Assembly (NCBI RefSeq): GCF_003097315.1
Contig: NZ_QDDL01000001.1
Coordinates: 124,001-188,000, forward strand
Length of the DNA stretch: 64,000 nucleotides
Direction of reading: 5' to 3'
Source of the DNA: Pelagibaculum spongiae
Lineage (GTDB): Bacteria; Pseudomonadota; Gammaproteobacteria; Enterobacterales; Pelagibaculaceae
Below, in pieces: positions 29,104 to 40,060 of this stretch (within the stretch, counting starts at the first letter, position 1; every line of letters starts with the position of its first letter). The translations under genes were made by a program, and so were the position numbers. Under the pieces are notes generated by a model. The model was not told where the DNA came from, did not search any database, and saw nothing but the letters and a program-made list of their open reading frames with translations.

Positions 29104-30417
29104 ATGATCCGCGCTTATCGCGCAGCAATCGCCTTTGGCCAAATCTTTATCTGGTTCCTCATGCCTCAAAAGCCGCAATCAAATATGTCAAAACAATCCC
29201 AAGCTTCTATTTTGGATATGCCGGACTCAAGCCCTTGGCGAGATCAATTCCCTTGCTTTTCTGAAGATGATTTTCCAATTTATTTTGATAGTGCAGCGAC
29301 GAGCCAAAAACCATTGTCGGTTATTCAAGCAATGGATCAAGTTTGGCGATCCGGGCTGGCCAATGTCCATCGCGCTAGTTATCGGTTGGCTAGTAAAAGC
29401 ACCGAGCAATTTGAATCGGCACGCGCCACAGTCGCTCAATTTATTAAGGCGAAACCTGAAGAAATTATTTTCAGCAAAGGCACTACTGAAGCAATTAATT
29501 TGGCGGCGCAATTATTAGAAAATCAATTTCAGCCCGGCGATTTAATTGCGCTTTCGGTAATGGAGCACCATGCGAACTTGGTGCCATGGCAGCAACTGGC
29601 AAAACGCAAACAATTAAAACTATGTTGGATTGAACTAAATAAGAACAATCAGTTAGATATGCAATGCTGGCAGCAAATACTGGAACAGCGACCTAAGCTG
29701 GTTGCAATCAGTCATATTTCTAATGCCATTGGCAGCATTAATCCAATTGAAAAAATAATTTCTGATGCAAAAAAAATTAATGCAATTACTTTAATCGATG
29801 CAGCACAATCGATCACTCACTTACCTATCGATGTAAAAAAACTCGATTGCGATTTTCTGGCATTTTCAGGCCATAAGCTATTTGGCCCTACTGGCATTGG
29901 CGCGCTTTATGGTCGTTACCAATTATTAGAGCAATTACCACCCGTACAATTTGGCGGCGAGATGATTCGCCAAGTTTGCCGTGACTACAGCGAATTTCAA
30001 AATCCGCCTTTCCGATTCGAGCCTGGCACCCCCAATATTGCCGGCGCATTGGGCATGGCCAGCGCAATTAATTGGCTGAAAAGCCAAAATCAACCAGCTA
30101 TTGAACATTGGCAGCAGCAGTTAGCTGAATTATGCCGCGAAAAATTAACCGCAATTGACGGGGTGAGTGCTTTAACGCCGAACACCGGATCAATTCAGGC
30201 TTTTGCCATTACTGGCGTTCATACCGCCGATATTGCCATGATTCTTGATGAACAGAATATTGCCCTACGCAGTGGTCATCATTGCGCAATGCCATTAATT
30301 GAAAGCCTTGGCCTAGCTGGCTGCCTTCGGGTTTCTATTGGCCCTTACAACACCGCCAACGAAATTAACGCATTAGCAGAAGCCCTAGAACAGGCAATGG
30401 AGTTATTAGCCGAATGA
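29104..30417 (+). CDS. csdA: Cysteine desulfurase CsdA (SufS-like, group II)
   Basis: The PLP enzyme takes sulfur from cysteine as a persulfide. Landmarks are the N-terminal YFDSAATSQKP, VMEHHANLVPWQQLA, DAAQSITHLPIDV, the PLP lysine in FSGHKLFGPTGIG, and the active-site cysteine in RSGHHCAMPLIE near the C-terminus. The long frame begins at 29104, but family members start near WRDQFPCF, so the ATG at 29161 or 29185 may be the true start. Pairing with csdE by a 4-nt overlap, with tcdA convergent next door, identifies it as the CsdA rather than the Suf enzyme. Confidence 0.9.
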   Translation: MIRAYRAAIAFGQIFIWFLMPQKPQSNMSKQSQASILDMPDSSPWRDQFPCFSEDDFPIYFDSAATSQKPLSVIQAMDQVWRSGLANVHRASYRLASKSTEQFESARATVAQFIKAKPEEIIFSKGTTEAINLAAQLLENQFQPGDLIALSVMEHHANLVPWQQLAKRKQLKLCWIELNKNNQLDMQCWQQILEQRPKLVAISHISNAIGSINPIEKIISDAKKINAITLIDAAQSITHLPIDVKKLDCDFLAFSGHKLFGPTGIGALYGRYQLLEQLPPVQFGGEMIRQVCRDYSEFQNPPFRFEPGTPNIAGALGMASAINWLKSQNQPAIEHWQQQLAELCREKLTAIDGVSALTPNTGSIQAFAITGVHTADIAMILDEQNIALRSGHHCAMPLIESLGLAGCLRVSIGPYNTANEINALAEALEQAMELLAE

Positions 30418-30866
30418 ATAGCATTCCTCAACATGTTTTTGGTCAAAGCATCGATACTGCAGAAATTGAACAGCAGTTTGCTAAAGCCAAAGCTTGGCAA
30501 CAAAGAATTAAATTATTAGTCGAGCTTGCTAAACAATTACCAACATTGGCTGATGAGCAAAAAAATGATCAGTCTAGAATTTTTGCTTGTGAGAGCAAAA
30601 GCTGGCTAATCATGGAATTAAATCAGAAAAATCAGTGGCAAATATTAATCGACTCGGAAGCTAAACTAGTTCGAGGATTGGGCTGTATTTTGCTCGCGGC
30701 ATTCAATCAGAAAAGTAGCCAGCAAATTATTCAGTTTGATTTGGCTAATTATATGCAAACACTGGGGCTACAAAAACAATTAAGCCCTAGCCGCGCCAGC
30801 GGATTAACCGCGATTGCCAAAGTAATAATTGAACGAGCGCATTCAGAAATCAAAGCGCAAAATTAA
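30414..30866 (+). CDS. csdE: CsdE sulfur acceptor (SufE family)
   Basis: The 150-residue SufE-fold protein accepts persulfide sulfur from CsdA and passes it on. It has AKAWQQRIKLLVELAKQLP, the acceptor cysteine in IFACESKSWLIMEL (usually GCQS in SufE), a strand DSEAKLVRGLGCILLAAFN, and LGLQKQLSPSRASGLTAIAKVI typical of the family C-terminus. The GCQS-like site is changed to ACES but the cysteine is kept. It overlaps csdA by 4 nt. Confidence 0.88.
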   Translation: MNSIPQHVFGQSIDTAEIEQQFAKAKAWQQRIKLLVELAKQLPTLADEQKNDQSRIFACESKSWLIMELNQKNQWQILIDSEAKLVRGLGCILLAAFNQKSSQQIIQFDLANYMQTLGLQKQLSPSRASGLTAIAKVIIERAHSEIKAQN

Positions 30867-30892
30867 TCAGATCGACTAAATCACACCAACAA

Positions 30893-31687
30893 TTACTTAG
30901 TTTTCTGAATTAACTTATTAACGACCCGAGAAGCCGCGACCATGCCAAAGGTGGCAGTGACAAAACTTGCGGCACCAAAACCACCGGCACAGTCTAGGCG
31001 CACGCCATCTTCCATTGCCGATTTAACGCCGCAAACACTGCCATCTGCTTGAGGATATTGCAGCTGTTCTGTCGATGACACACATTCCACGGCAAAGCGT
31101 CGCTTAGTATTTCGAGTGAAATTATAATGCCGACGCAATAGTGAACGGACTTTTGCCGACAGTGGATCTTGAATGGTTTTGCTTAAATCTGTCACCACAA
31201 CTTGCAACGGGTCTAGCTGGCCACCAGCACCGCCCACTGTTATTACGGGAAGCTTGTTGCGCTTAGCCCAAGCAATCATCGCGGCTTTCACTGATGCGGC
31301 ATCAATGGCATCGACTAGATAATCTGCGCCGACATCAAACAGCTCGAATAAATTATCTCGGTCGGCAAACTCTTCAACTTGATTCACCTTGCAATCGGGA
31401 TTAATTAAAGCAATCCGCTCTGCCATCACCTGAACTTTGCTTTGGCCAACAGTATCTTTCAGCGCGTGAATCTGCCGATTAGTATTGGTAATGCAAACAT
31501 CATCTAGGTCGATCAGGGTAATTTGACCAATACCACTGCGCGCTAAAGATTCAGCAACCCAGCTGCCAACACCACCAATACCAACCACAATCACATGGCT
31601 AGATTGCAAAACCTTTTGGCCGACTTGACCGCATAAACGAGCCATTCCACCAAATCGATTTTGATAACCGCTATCTAGATCAGCCAC
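30893..31687 (-). CDS. tcdA: tRNA threonylcarbamoyladenosine dehydratase TcdA (CsdL)
   Basis: The 264-residue E1-like enzyme uses ATP to cyclise t6A37 in tRNA to ct6A. It has the Rossmann nucleotide site HVIVVGIGGVGSWVAESLARSGIG, the DLDDVCITNTNRQ segment, and VECVSSTEQLQYP downstream of the adenylation fold. In E. coli the CsdA-CsdE pair supplies the system, which explains its place convergent to csdA-csdE here; the stops lie 26 nt apart. The C-terminal hydrophobic stretch is usual for the family. Confidence 0.94.
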   Translation of the reverse strand: MADLDSGYQNRFGGMARLCGQVGQKVLQSSHVIVVGIGGVGSWVAESLARSGIGQITLIDLDDVCITNTNRQIHALKDTVGQSKVQVMAERIALINPDCKVNQVEEFADRDNLFELFDVGADYLVDAIDAASVKAAMIAWAKRNKLPVITVGGAGGQLDPLQVVVTDLSKTIQDPLSAKVRSLLRRHYNFTRNTKRRFAVECVSSTEQLQYPQADGSVCGVKSAMEDGVRLDCAGGFGAASFVTATFGMVAASRVVNKLIQKTK

Positions 31688-31720
31688 TGTAATCTCCAGA
31701 AAAATATTGTGCTAAACGCA

Positions 31721-31753
31721 AAAAAGCCCTCACATTACTGTGAAGGCTTTTTT
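31721..31753 (-). terminator. Terminator after tRNA-Pro
   Basis: On the minus strand AAAAGCCTTCACAG / TGTGAGGGCTTTTT forms a stem followed by a T run, 27 nt past the tRNA 3' end. A second small stem (GGTCTTT / AAAGACC, 31755-31773) lies between it and the tRNA. Confidence 0.75.
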
Positions 31754-31779
31754 CGGTCTTTCAAAAAAAGACCTTAATT

Positions 31780-31856
31780 TGGTCGGGATGAGAGGATTTG
31801 AACCTCCGACCACCTACACCCCATGCAGGTGCGCTACCAGGCTGCGCTACATCCCG
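31780..31856 (-). tRNA. tRNA-Pro (anticodon GGG)
   Basis: The minus strand folds as a 77-nt tRNA. The acceptor arm pairs CGGGATG with CATCCCG followed by ACCA (CCA encoded). The D arm is GCGC..GCGC with the CCTGGTA loop, and the anticodon stem CCTGC/GTAGG encloses loop ATGGGGT, so the anticodon is GGG. The T arm contains GGAGGTTCAAATCCTC. It lies downstream of ihfA-merR, the usual place in Pseudomonas-like genomes. Confidence 0.93.
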
Positions 31857-31910
31857 AGTTCAACGCGGCGAATAATACCCAAAGGGACACCGGTTGCAAA
31901 GGAGTTTCCG

Positions 31911-32471
31911 CTATTTTTTGAGAAGCTGGATAACGCTATCAAGCTCTTCAATGAGTTGCCGTCGCAACTGCGGATCGACCGGAATGGAAATACCTGAAGC
32001 TGACGTTCTCTCCAGTGCCAAATCGGTCTGCTGCTCTACTCTTTCTTGATTTCGTTCTTGAACACTTTCTTGCTGACTTGCAATACTTTCCGACTCAACA
32101 CTTACAGTCGATTCTGCCGCAATTGTCTCCAATTCGACAGGTTTTGCCGTTTCCGTCACAACTTCTTTTGCCAAAACTTCGGCTATCGATGCTGCAACAG
32201 TTTTGGTTTTTTTCTTATTGAGCATTAGGCGTGCACCATGAATGGTGAAACCTTGCTCATATAATAGCGAGCGGATCTTACGAATCAGCTCGATATCATG
32301 TCGCTGGTAATAGCGACGGTTACCCCGTCGCTTTACCGGCTGCAGTTGAGGAAACTCTTGCTCCCAATACCTCAAAACATGAGATTTTAGATCGCAAAGT
32401 TCACTGGTTTCCCCAATTGTGAAGTATTTTCTATCCGGTATAACCGGTAGATTACTCGACTGCACCCTCAT
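31911..32471 (-). CDS. MerR-family regulator
   Basis: The 186-residue protein has an N-terminal MerR winged helix ([25 protein letters not shown], then [32 protein letters not shown], residues about 16-75). A longer C-terminal half rich in Glu, Gln and Ser ([21 protein letters not shown]) probably forms a flexible or coiled segment rather than a metal site. No effector-binding cysteines are seen. Its start overlaps the ihfA end by 20 nt, and the gene order pheT-ihfA-merR-tRNA-Pro is widely conserved. The target is unknown. Confidence 0.9.
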   Translation of the reverse strand: MRVQSSNLPVIPDRKYFTIGETSELCDLKSHVLRYWEQEFPQLQPVKRRGNRRYYQRHDIELIRKIRSLLYEQGFTIHGARLMLNKKKTKTVAASIAEVLAKEVVTETAKPVELETIAAESTVSVESESIASQQESVQERNQERVEQQTDLALERTSASGISIPVDPQLRRQLIEELDSVIQLLKK

Positions 32472-32751
32472 ATTCTTCTACCCTGGCCTTGAGCTTTTGG
32501 CCTGGACGGAAGGTAACGACCCGACGTGCACTTATCGGAATCTCTTCACCTGTTTTTGGGTTCCGTCCTGGACGCTCGTTCTTTTCCCTGAGATCGAAGT
32601 TACCGAAACCGGAAAGCTTTACTTGCTCACCCTCTTCCAGTGCGCATCTTACTTCTTCGAAAAAGCTTTCAACGAAATCTTTCGACTCGCGCTTGTTCAA
32701 ACCTATATCATCAAATAGCTTTTCCGCTAATGCGGCTTTTGTCAATGCCAT
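32452..32751 (-). CDS. ihfA: Integration host factor alpha subunit
   Basis: The 99-residue DNA-bending protein begins [31 protein letters not shown] and has the DNA-inserting arm [41 protein letters not shown] with the conserved proline at its tip. It forms a heterodimer with IhfB and acts in transcription, replication and recombination. The start lies 4 nt after the pheT stop. Confidence 0.97.
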   Translation of the reverse strand: MALTKAALAEKLFDDIGLNKRESKDFVESFFEEVRCALEEGEQVKLSGFGNFDLREKNERPGRNPKTGEEIPISARRVVTFRPGQKLKARVEEYEGAVE

Positions 32752-32755
32752 GGAA

Positions 32756-35137
32756 TTAATCCCTCAAAGAAGCTTTACAATCCTCAGTTAGCTTACCGAT
32801 CACGGTATCTACTAACTGATTAACCTCGTCATCTTCCAAAGTACGGTCCTGATGTTGGATCACTAGAGTAATTGCAATACTCAATGAACCTTCAGCAACA
32901 CCTTGGCCTTGGTAGATATCAAACATTCGAACCTCTTTTAAAAGAGATCCGGCATTTTTCTGCACACAATTAATAATTGATTGCGCAGGCAGTGTATCTG
33001 GAACAATTAGCGCCAGATCCCGGCGAATTTCCGGGAATTTCGAAACTGGGGTGAACCCCGGAACGCGGCCATTTTGCAGTGCTTCTAGCTCGATTTCGAA
33101 CACAAACACGCCCAACGGGAGATCCAGTTCACTAGCCAGTCGCGGATGGATAGCACCGAGCCATCCAACCGGCTGATCGTCCAACATAATACGTGCAGTC
33201 TGCCCCGGATGAAGCGCAGGATGACTTGCAGTCGCAAAGGTGAAATCTTCCGCATGACCAGACATTTCTAGTAATGCTTGCAGATCGCCCTTCATATCGA
33301 AAAAGTCCACTAAAGACTTATCGTTACTCCAGCCCATAGGCTTACGAGGACCACAAATAATACCTGCCAACATAGGGCGCTGCATTAACTCGCCATTTTG
33401 TTCCTTACGGAACGAAAGGCCAGTTTCAAACAAGCGAACCCGCGACTGCTGACGATTCAAGTTATGCTGCATTGCCTGCACCAAACCTGCCATCAAGGTA
33501 GTCCGCATCACCGCCATATCAGCAGAAATCGGATTAGCCAACGCCACCGGCTCTAATTCAGGATCCATTTTGCTCTGAATCTCTGGAGAAACAAAGCTAT
33601 AGGTCACTGCTTCTTGATAACCCAAGCCGACCATGCGACGACGAATCGCACGCAAAGGTACTTGTTTTTCAAGATTTAACTGAAGCGTCATATCGCCTTT
33701 TAATGAGCAGACAGGCAAACGGTCGTAACCGTAAATTCGCCCAACTTCTTCAATTAAATCGGCTTCAATTGCGATATCGAAGCGATAGCCTGGAGGCGTT
33801 ACCTGCCAAACATCTTCGCCTTGATAGTCAACATACATGCCCAAACGCTCAAGAATCTCTTCCATCTCATCGACAGGAATCTCAGCGCCTAGCAGCTGAC
33901 AACAACGTGCTGCTCGGAATTTAACCGACTCACGCGTCGGCAAATGCGCTTCAGCTACTGCTTCAGTCACTGGACCAGGTTGACCACCTGCAATCTCAAT
34001 TATCAACTGGGTTGCACGCTCAATTGCCAGTTTTGGCAATTCAAAATCAACACCACGCTCATAACGATGAGATGCATCGGTATGCAAACCATAACCACGT
34101 GCTTTACCAGCAATCGCAATCGGGGCAAAGAAGGCACTTTCTAGGAAAATATCCTGAGTAGTGTCTGCCACACCCGAATGTTCACCACCCATAATGCCAC
34201 CCAAAGCCAAAGGCTTGGCGTGGTCAGCAATAATCAGGGTATTTTGCTTTAATTCCAGCTCTTTACCATCCAGTAAAGTCAGTTTTTCACCAACTTTTGG
34301 CATTCGAACCCGAATACCGCCTTCAATCTGAGCTAGATCAAAGCCGTGCATTGGCTGACCTAACTCCAACATCACATAATTAGTGACATCGACAACTACC
34401 GAAATAGAACGAACGCCGGAACGACGAAGCCGTTCTTGCATCCAAACCGGAGTCGTTGCATCAATCTTGATGCCTTTGATGATGCGGCCGCAATAACGCG
34501 GGCAAGCTTCAGGTGCCAACAATTCAATCGACAGCTGATCATCAATTTCAGGCGAAATTTCTTCAATGTCCTGATACTCAACTGGCGCACGGTTTAAAAC
34601 ACCGACTTCGCGAGCAATACCAGCAACACTTAAACAATCACCACGATTTGGCGTTAAATCGACCTCGATGCACTGGTCATCCAGTTCAAGGTAGCCACGC
34701 AAATCAGCACCAACCGGCGCATCAGCAGACAATTCAAATAAACCATCGCGGTCATCAGATAAGCCCAGCTCGTCTGCACCACACAGCATGCCAAAGGACT
34801 CAACCTTCCGCAGCTTGGCTTTTTTGATTTTGAAATCGCCCGGTAATACCGCACCAATTTTGGCTAATGGCGCCTTTAAGCCAGCACGCGCATTGGGCGC
34901 ACCACAAACGATTTGCACCGTTTCATCACCGGCATTCACCTGACAAATTTGTAACTTATCAGCTTCAGGGTGAGGCTCAGCAGAAATAATTTCTGCCACC
35001 ACAACACCAGAAAAGTCAGCTGCAGCAGGCTCTACTGCGTCGACTTCCAAACCGGCCATGGTTAATTGCGAGATCAGCTGATCAGTATCTACTTCAGGAT
35101 TAACCAGCTGACGAAGCCATTTTTCACTCAGTTTCAT
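32756..35137 (-). CDS. pheT: Phenylalanine-tRNA ligase beta subunit
   Basis: The 793-residue subunit has the N-terminal tRNA-binding domain ([25 protein letters not shown], residues 45-70), the B3/B4 and B5 domains ([44 protein letters not shown]), the catalytic-like fold with [10 protein letters not shown], and a C-terminal ferredoxin-fold anticodon-binding domain ([18 protein letters not shown]). It pairs with PheS as the alpha2-beta2 synthetase. The start lies 20 nt after the pheS stop. Confidence 0.98.
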   Translation of the reverse strand: MKLSEKWLRQLVNPEVDTDQLISQLTMAGLEVDAVEPAAADFSGVVVAEIISAEPHPEADKLQICQVNAGDETVQIVCGAPNARAGLKAPLAKIGAVLPGDFKIKKAKLRKVESFGMLCGADELGLSDDRDGLFELSADAPVGADLRGYLELDDQCIEVDLTPNRGDCLSVAGIAREVGVLNRAPVEYQDIEEISPEIDDQLSIELLAPEACPRYCGRIIKGIKIDATTPVWMQERLRRSGVRSISVVVDVTNYVMLELGQPMHGFDLAQIEGGIRVRMPKVGEKLTLLDGKELELKQNTLIIADHAKPLALGGIMGGEHSGVADTTQDIFLESAFFAPIAIAGKARGYGLHTDASHRYERGVDFELPKLAIERATQLIIEIAGGQPGPVTEAVAEAHLPTRESVKFRAARCCQLLGAEIPVDEMEEILERLGMYVDYQGEDVWQVTPPGYRFDIAIEADLIEEVGRIYGYDRLPVCSLKGDMTLQLNLEKQVPLRAIRRRMVGLGYQEAVTYSFVSPEIQSKMDPELEPVALANPISADMAVMRTTLMAGLVQAMQHNLNRQQSRVRLFETGLSFRKEQNGELMQRPMLAGIICGPRKPMGWSNDKSLVDFFDMKGDLQALLEMSGHAEDFTFATASHPALHPGQTARIMLDDQPVGWLGAIHPRLASELDLPLGVFVFEIELEALQNGRVPGFTPVSKFPEIRRDLALIVPDTLPAQSIINCVQKNAGSLLKEVRMFDIYQGQGVAEGSLSIAITLVIQHQDRTLEDDEVNQLVDTVIGKLTEDCKASLRD

Positions 35138-35157
35138 TTCTGTCTTCCTGAATTGGG

Positions 35158-36225
<1,068 letters not shown>

Positions 36226-36310
36226 CTACTTCACCTGACACTGTTCAAAAGACGAAAAAAACGAATCAGATCAACGCCAGGCAAGACTTAATTTGCACTA
36301 TGCGAACAAA

Positions 36311-36667
36311 TTAGGCCAGAGAGGCCTTCGCTTGCTCAGCAATAGCAGCAAAAGCAGCCTTATCATGAACAGCGATATCAGCCAGAACCTTACGGTCGAT
36401 AGCAATATCAGCTTTCTTGAGGCCATTGATCATACGGCTGTAGCTCAAACCACATTGACGCGAAGCTGCGTTAATACGGGTGATCCACAAAGCACGGAAA
36501 ACGCGCTTCTTTTGACGACGGTCACGGTAGGCGTACTGGCCTGCCTTAGTTACCGCTTGAACAGCTACGCGATAAACACGTGAACGTGCTCCGTAGTAAC
36601 CTTTGGCTTGCGCCAATACTTTTTTGTGACGCGCATGGGCAGTCACACCACGTTTTACTCTAGGCAT
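36311..36667 (-). CDS. rplT: 50S ribosomal protein L20
   Basis: The 118-residue basic protein begins [35 protein letters not shown] and has [25 protein letters not shown], standard for L20. It binds 23S rRNA early in 50S assembly and in many bacteria represses the infC-rpmI-rplT operon. It starts 16 nt after rpmI. A 127-bp gap with the pheS hairpin follows. Confidence 0.98.
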   Translation of the reverse strand: MPRVKRGVTAHARHKKVLAQAKGYYGARSRVYRVAVQAVTKAGQYAYRDRRQKKRVFRALWITRINAASRQCGLSYSRMINGLKKADIAIDRKVLADIAVHDKAAFAAIAEQAKASLA

Positions 36668-36683
36668 CTTCTACTTCCCCGGC

Positions 36684-36881
36684 TTATACAAAAGGCAACA
36701 TACGATTAATGCTGCGATTATCGCAGCTCTTAATCATCGCGAGATCGCCTAACTGGCGCTTACGCTTGGAGCTCTTTTTAGTCAGGATGTGACGCAAATG
36801 CGACTGCTTGTGCTTGTAACCACCAGAAGCTGTTTTTTTGAAACGCTTGGCGGCACCGCTATGGGTTTTTTGTTTTGGCAT
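36684..36881 (-). CDS. rpmI: 50S ribosomal protein L35
   Basis: The 65-residue basic protein [20 protein letters not shown] with [24 protein letters not shown] is a typical L35. It lies 43 nt after infC and 16 nt before rplT in the conserved infC-rpmI-rplT operon. Confidence 0.98.
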   Translation of the reverse strand: MPKQKTHSGAAKRFKKTASGGYKHKQSHLRHILTKKSSKRKRQLGDLAMIKSCDNRSINRMLPFV

Positions 36882-36924
36882 ACTAACCTCTACTACGTAT
36901 TTAACAATGCAACAGTCGAAACCG

Positions 36925-37449
36925 TTACTTCTTCATTTTCTTAGAACCGAGCACCATCACCATCTGGCGACCTTCAAGTTTGGGCCGTTGTTCAACGGTT
37001 CCATACTCTTCGAGATCTTTCTCAACCCGGTTAAGCAATTGCATGCCTAAATTCTGGTGAGCCATCTCGCGGCCACGGAAGCGAATAGTGATTTTCGCTT
37101 TGTCCCCTTCATCAAGGAAACGTATCAGGTTACGTAGTTTTACCTGATAATCCCCTTCATCCGTACCAGGACGGAATTTGATTTCTTTCAGCTGAACCTG
37201 CTTTTGCTTCTTGCGCTGTTCGCTCTTAAGCTTCTTAGCTTCAAACTGGAACTTGCCATAATCCATGATCCGGCAGACTGGCGGCTCAGCATTAGGAGAG
37301 ATCTCAACAAGATCTAATCCCGCATCACGAGCAGCTTTTAATGCTTCTCGAGTTTCTACTATGCCAATCTGATCGCCGTTAGGGCCAATCAAACGAATGG
37401 TTGGCACCTTTACTTGCTCGTTAAGACGAGCCTTCTTCTGCACGCTAAT
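36925..37449 (-). CDS. infC: Translation initiation factor IF-3 (ATT start)
   Basis: The factor binds the 30S subunit and checks the start codon. Landmarks are [18 protein letters not shown] [46 protein letters not shown] and the C-terminal [24 protein letters not shown] place the start at an ATT (complement of 37447-37449): a perfect AGGAGG (37458-37463) lies 8 nt upstream, while the later in-frame GTG at 37441-37443 is 14 nt away. An in-frame TGA, which is the thrS stop, bounds the frame upstream. A rare AUU start is the known device by which IF-3 limits its own synthesis. The product is 174 residues. Confidence 0.95.
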   Translation of the reverse strand: MSVQKKARLNEQVKVPTIRLIGPNGDQIGIVETREALKAARDAGLDLVEISPNAEPPVCRIMDYGKFQFEAKKLKSEQRKKQKQVQLKEIKFRPGTDEGDYQVKLRNLIRFLDEGDKAKITIRFRGREMAHQNLGMQLLNRVEKDLEEYGTVEQRPKLEGRQMVMVLGSKKMKK

Positions 37450-37452
37450 GGA

Positions 37453-39381
37453 TCAATCCTCCTGTTTGCGCCCAAGTTGGGCATTGCTATCTCGCAGCAA
37501 TTGAGCGAAAGCGTCAAGGCTCATGGTTCCAAAATCCTTACCTTCTCTGGTACGGACTGCAACTTCGCCAGATTCAGCTTCGCGATCTCCGATTACAACT
37601 ATGTAAGGGACTCGCTGCAATGTGTGCTCGCGGATTTTAAAGCCGATCTTCTCGTTTCTCAAGTCTGTTTCGACCCTGAAACCTTGTTTTTTCAAGGTTT
37701 GGGCGACTGAAGTCACTGCTTCGGCTGAACGGTCGGTAATATTCGCGATAACAACTTGTACTGGAGCCAACCAAACTGGCAGCTTTCCAGCGTAGTGTTC
37801 AATCAAAACACCAATGAAACGTTCCAGCGAACCTAAAATAGCTCGGTGGATCATAACGGGCGTCTGACGTTCATTATTTTCATCTATATATGAAGCACCC
37901 AAACGACCTGGCATTGAGAAGTCCAGCTGGATGGTGCCCATCTGCCATGCACGATTTAAACAATCGAACAAGGTAAATTCAATTTTAGGGCCGTAGAAAG
38001 CGCCTTCACCTGCCTGAATCTCATAGCTCACATTATTGGCTTCTAAAGACTCAGCCAGTGCCTTCTCTGACTTATCCCAAACTTCGTCTGAACCAATACG
38101 CTTTTCAGGGCGAGTAGACAGTTTTACTTCAATGTTTTCGGAGAAACCGAAATCACGGTAAACGTCATACACCATATTGATGCAGTTAGATACTTCTTGC
38201 AGGATCTGGTCTTCAGTACAGAAGACGTGCGCGTCATCTTGGGTAAATGAGCGAACGCGCATCAGGCCATGCAAAGAACCAGAAGGTTCATTACGGTGAA
38301 CAATACCAAATTCCGCCATACGATATGGCAAATCACGGTAAGATTTCAAACCTTGATTGAAAATCTGCAAATGACCTGGGCAGTTCATAGGTTTTACTGC
38401 GTAGGTACGTTTTTCAGATTCTGTAGCAAAAATGTTGTCTTGGTACTTATCCCAATGACCTGATTTTTCCCACATACCGACATCAAGAATCATCGGGGCA
38501 CGCACTTCTTCGTAGTCATACTCAGCTAATTTGCCGCGCATGTAACTTTCTAAAGATTGGTAAATACTCCAGCCTTTTGCGTGCCAGAACACCATTCCAG
38601 GCGCTTCTTCTTGCCAGTGGAATAAATCCAACTGTTTGCCGATACGACGGTGATCGCGTTTTTCCGCTTCTTCCAAACGCAAGATATAAGCTTTCAACTG
38701 CTTTTTATCTGCCCAGGCAGTACCGTAAATACGGGTTAACACTTCATTTTCAGCATCGCCGCGCCAGTAAGCGCCAGCCAATTTCATCAATTTGAAGTGC
38801 TTTAAGTGACGGGTGTTTGGCACATGCGGGCCACGACACATATCGACATATTCTTCGTGATAATAGAGACCCATCTCAGTGATAGATTCATCTAAATCAT
38901 CGATCAGGCGAACCTTGAAGGTTTCACCACGATCATCAAAAATCTTTCTCGCCTCAGCTCTTGGCGTCATTTTTTTAACGACGTCATAGCCTTTACTAAT
39001 CAACTCGGCCATACGCTTTTCCAACGCAGCCATATCGTCCTGAGTGAAAGATTCTGGTACTTCTACGTCGTAATAGAAGCCATCAGCAATCACTGGCCCG
39101 ATAGCCATTTTGGTGCCCGGCTTGATCTGCCTTATTGCATGACCAATCAGGTGAGCACAGGAATGGCGAATGATCTCAACACCTTCCTGATCCTTGGCGG
39201 TAATTAATCTCAGCGTAGTATCGGTGGTAATGGTGTGACATGCGTCGACTAAAACACCATTTACTTCACCAGCAATTGTGGCTTTTGCCAAACCTGGACC
39301 TATGTCCATGGCAACATCCATCACACTTACCGGCCCGTCAAAACTGCGCTGACTACCGTCAGGAAGAGTAACTACAGGCAT
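37453..39381 (-). CDS. thrS: Threonine-tRNA ligase
   Basis: The 642-residue class II synthetase has an N-terminal TGS domain ([24 protein letters not shown]), the editing domain with [11 protein letters not shown] and [13 protein letters not shown], the catalytic core with [11 protein letters not shown] (zinc cysteine) and [15 protein letters not shown], motif 3 [19 protein letters not shown] and a C-terminal anticodon-binding domain. The ATG has an AAGGA about 10 nt upstream. The stop lies 3 nt before the infC ATT, and the infC ribosome site lies inside the last codons, so the genes are coupled. Confidence 0.98.
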   Translation of the reverse strand: MPVVTLPDGSQRSFDGPVSVMDVAMDIGPGLAKATIAGEVNGVLVDACHTITTDTTLRLITAKDQEGVEIIRHSCAHLIGHAIRQIKPGTKMAIGPVIADGFYYDVEVPESFTQDDMAALEKRMAELISKGYDVVKKMTPRAEARKIFDDRGETFKVRLIDDLDESITEMGLYYHEEYVDMCRGPHVPNTRHLKHFKLMKLAGAYWRGDAENEVLTRIYGTAWADKKQLKAYILRLEEAEKRDHRRIGKQLDLFHWQEEAPGMVFWHAKGWSIYQSLESYMRGKLAEYDYEEVRAPMILDVGMWEKSGHWDKYQDNIFATESEKRTYAVKPMNCPGHLQIFNQGLKSYRDLPYRMAEFGIVHRNEPSGSLHGLMRVRSFTQDDAHVFCTEDQILQEVSNCINMVYDVYRDFGFSENIEVKLSTRPEKRIGSDEVWDKSEKALAESLEANNVSYEIQAGEGAFYGPKIEFTLFDCLNRAWQMGTIQLDFSMPGRLGASYIDENNERQTPVMIHRAILGSLERFIGVLIEHYAGKLPVWLAPVQVVIANITDRSAEAVTSVAQTLKKQGFRVETDLRNEKIGFKIREHTLQRVPYIVVIGDREAESGEVAVRTREGKDFGTMSLDAFAQLLRDSNAQLGRKQED

Positions 39382-40060
39382 ACTTGCTTGATCCTTAACT
39401 AAGGTGAGACTTTCAAATAAAACACAAGGGAGGGGATTCTATATAAAATGCGGTCTAAAGCGCAATCCAACTGAGTGATTGTTTTGCCCGCTGGGCCTAA
39501 ATAAATGCAAATAATCGAAAAACCGAACGGTTTTGTTAGCTACGGAGCCCAAACAACTACAAAACTAGCGTAATTAACCGCCTTGGGGTTGTAGTAACCT
39601 GACAATACAACTCGATAAGCTGCATTTTCGCTTCATCTATTAACTGCAATCTTTGTAATCATTGGCGGTATGACCAACCACAACAGAACCATACGAACCG
39701 TCAAGATAACAACTACCGCAAACACTCTGAAACAACCGCTGCCAACTCGACCTTGCTACCACATCAAAAACGGCATCGATAGTAAGTCACACACACCTAT
39801 GACACAAAAGACAAATTAACTTGAAAGAACAACCATCTATTCAAGATTACCAATAAATATTTTCAATGTATCTAAGCTTGACGACCAATCGCGTCAAACA
39901 CAACACGCGTACAAGTGAATGTATTTACATTAAATAAATCAATAATTTATGAAGCATTAGCTACAGACAATCGATTTTAACTATCCCCCTCCACTATTGA
40001 ACGACTAAATCGTCAATATGAAAAAAACCGCTCCCTTTTTTTTCACACTGGAGATCTTTA
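39382..40060. other. Long non-coding gap upstream of thrS
   Basis: This 679-bp AT-rich gap lies between divergent thrS and the acyltransferase gene and should hold both promoters. I see a short hairpin GAAAAACCGAACGGTTTT (39517-39534) but no convincing gene. A roughly 50-codon frame near 39669 lacks support. The thrS translational operator, if present, was not identified by eye. Confidence 0.5.

Noticed and set aside
36245..36290. PheM-like leader peptide with Phe codons (TTC GTT TTT TTC GTC TTT TGA) before the pheS hairpin
   Set aside because: The frame that contains the Phe codons has a TGA just upstream and no start codon; the other frame has only two Phe codons. The hairpin is kept as a weak attenuator only.
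39669..39818. Short plus-strand frame (about 50 codons) in the gap upstream of thrS
   Set aside because: It has no ribosome site, no recognisable features and a Thr/Lys-rich composition expected from AT-rich non-coding DNA.
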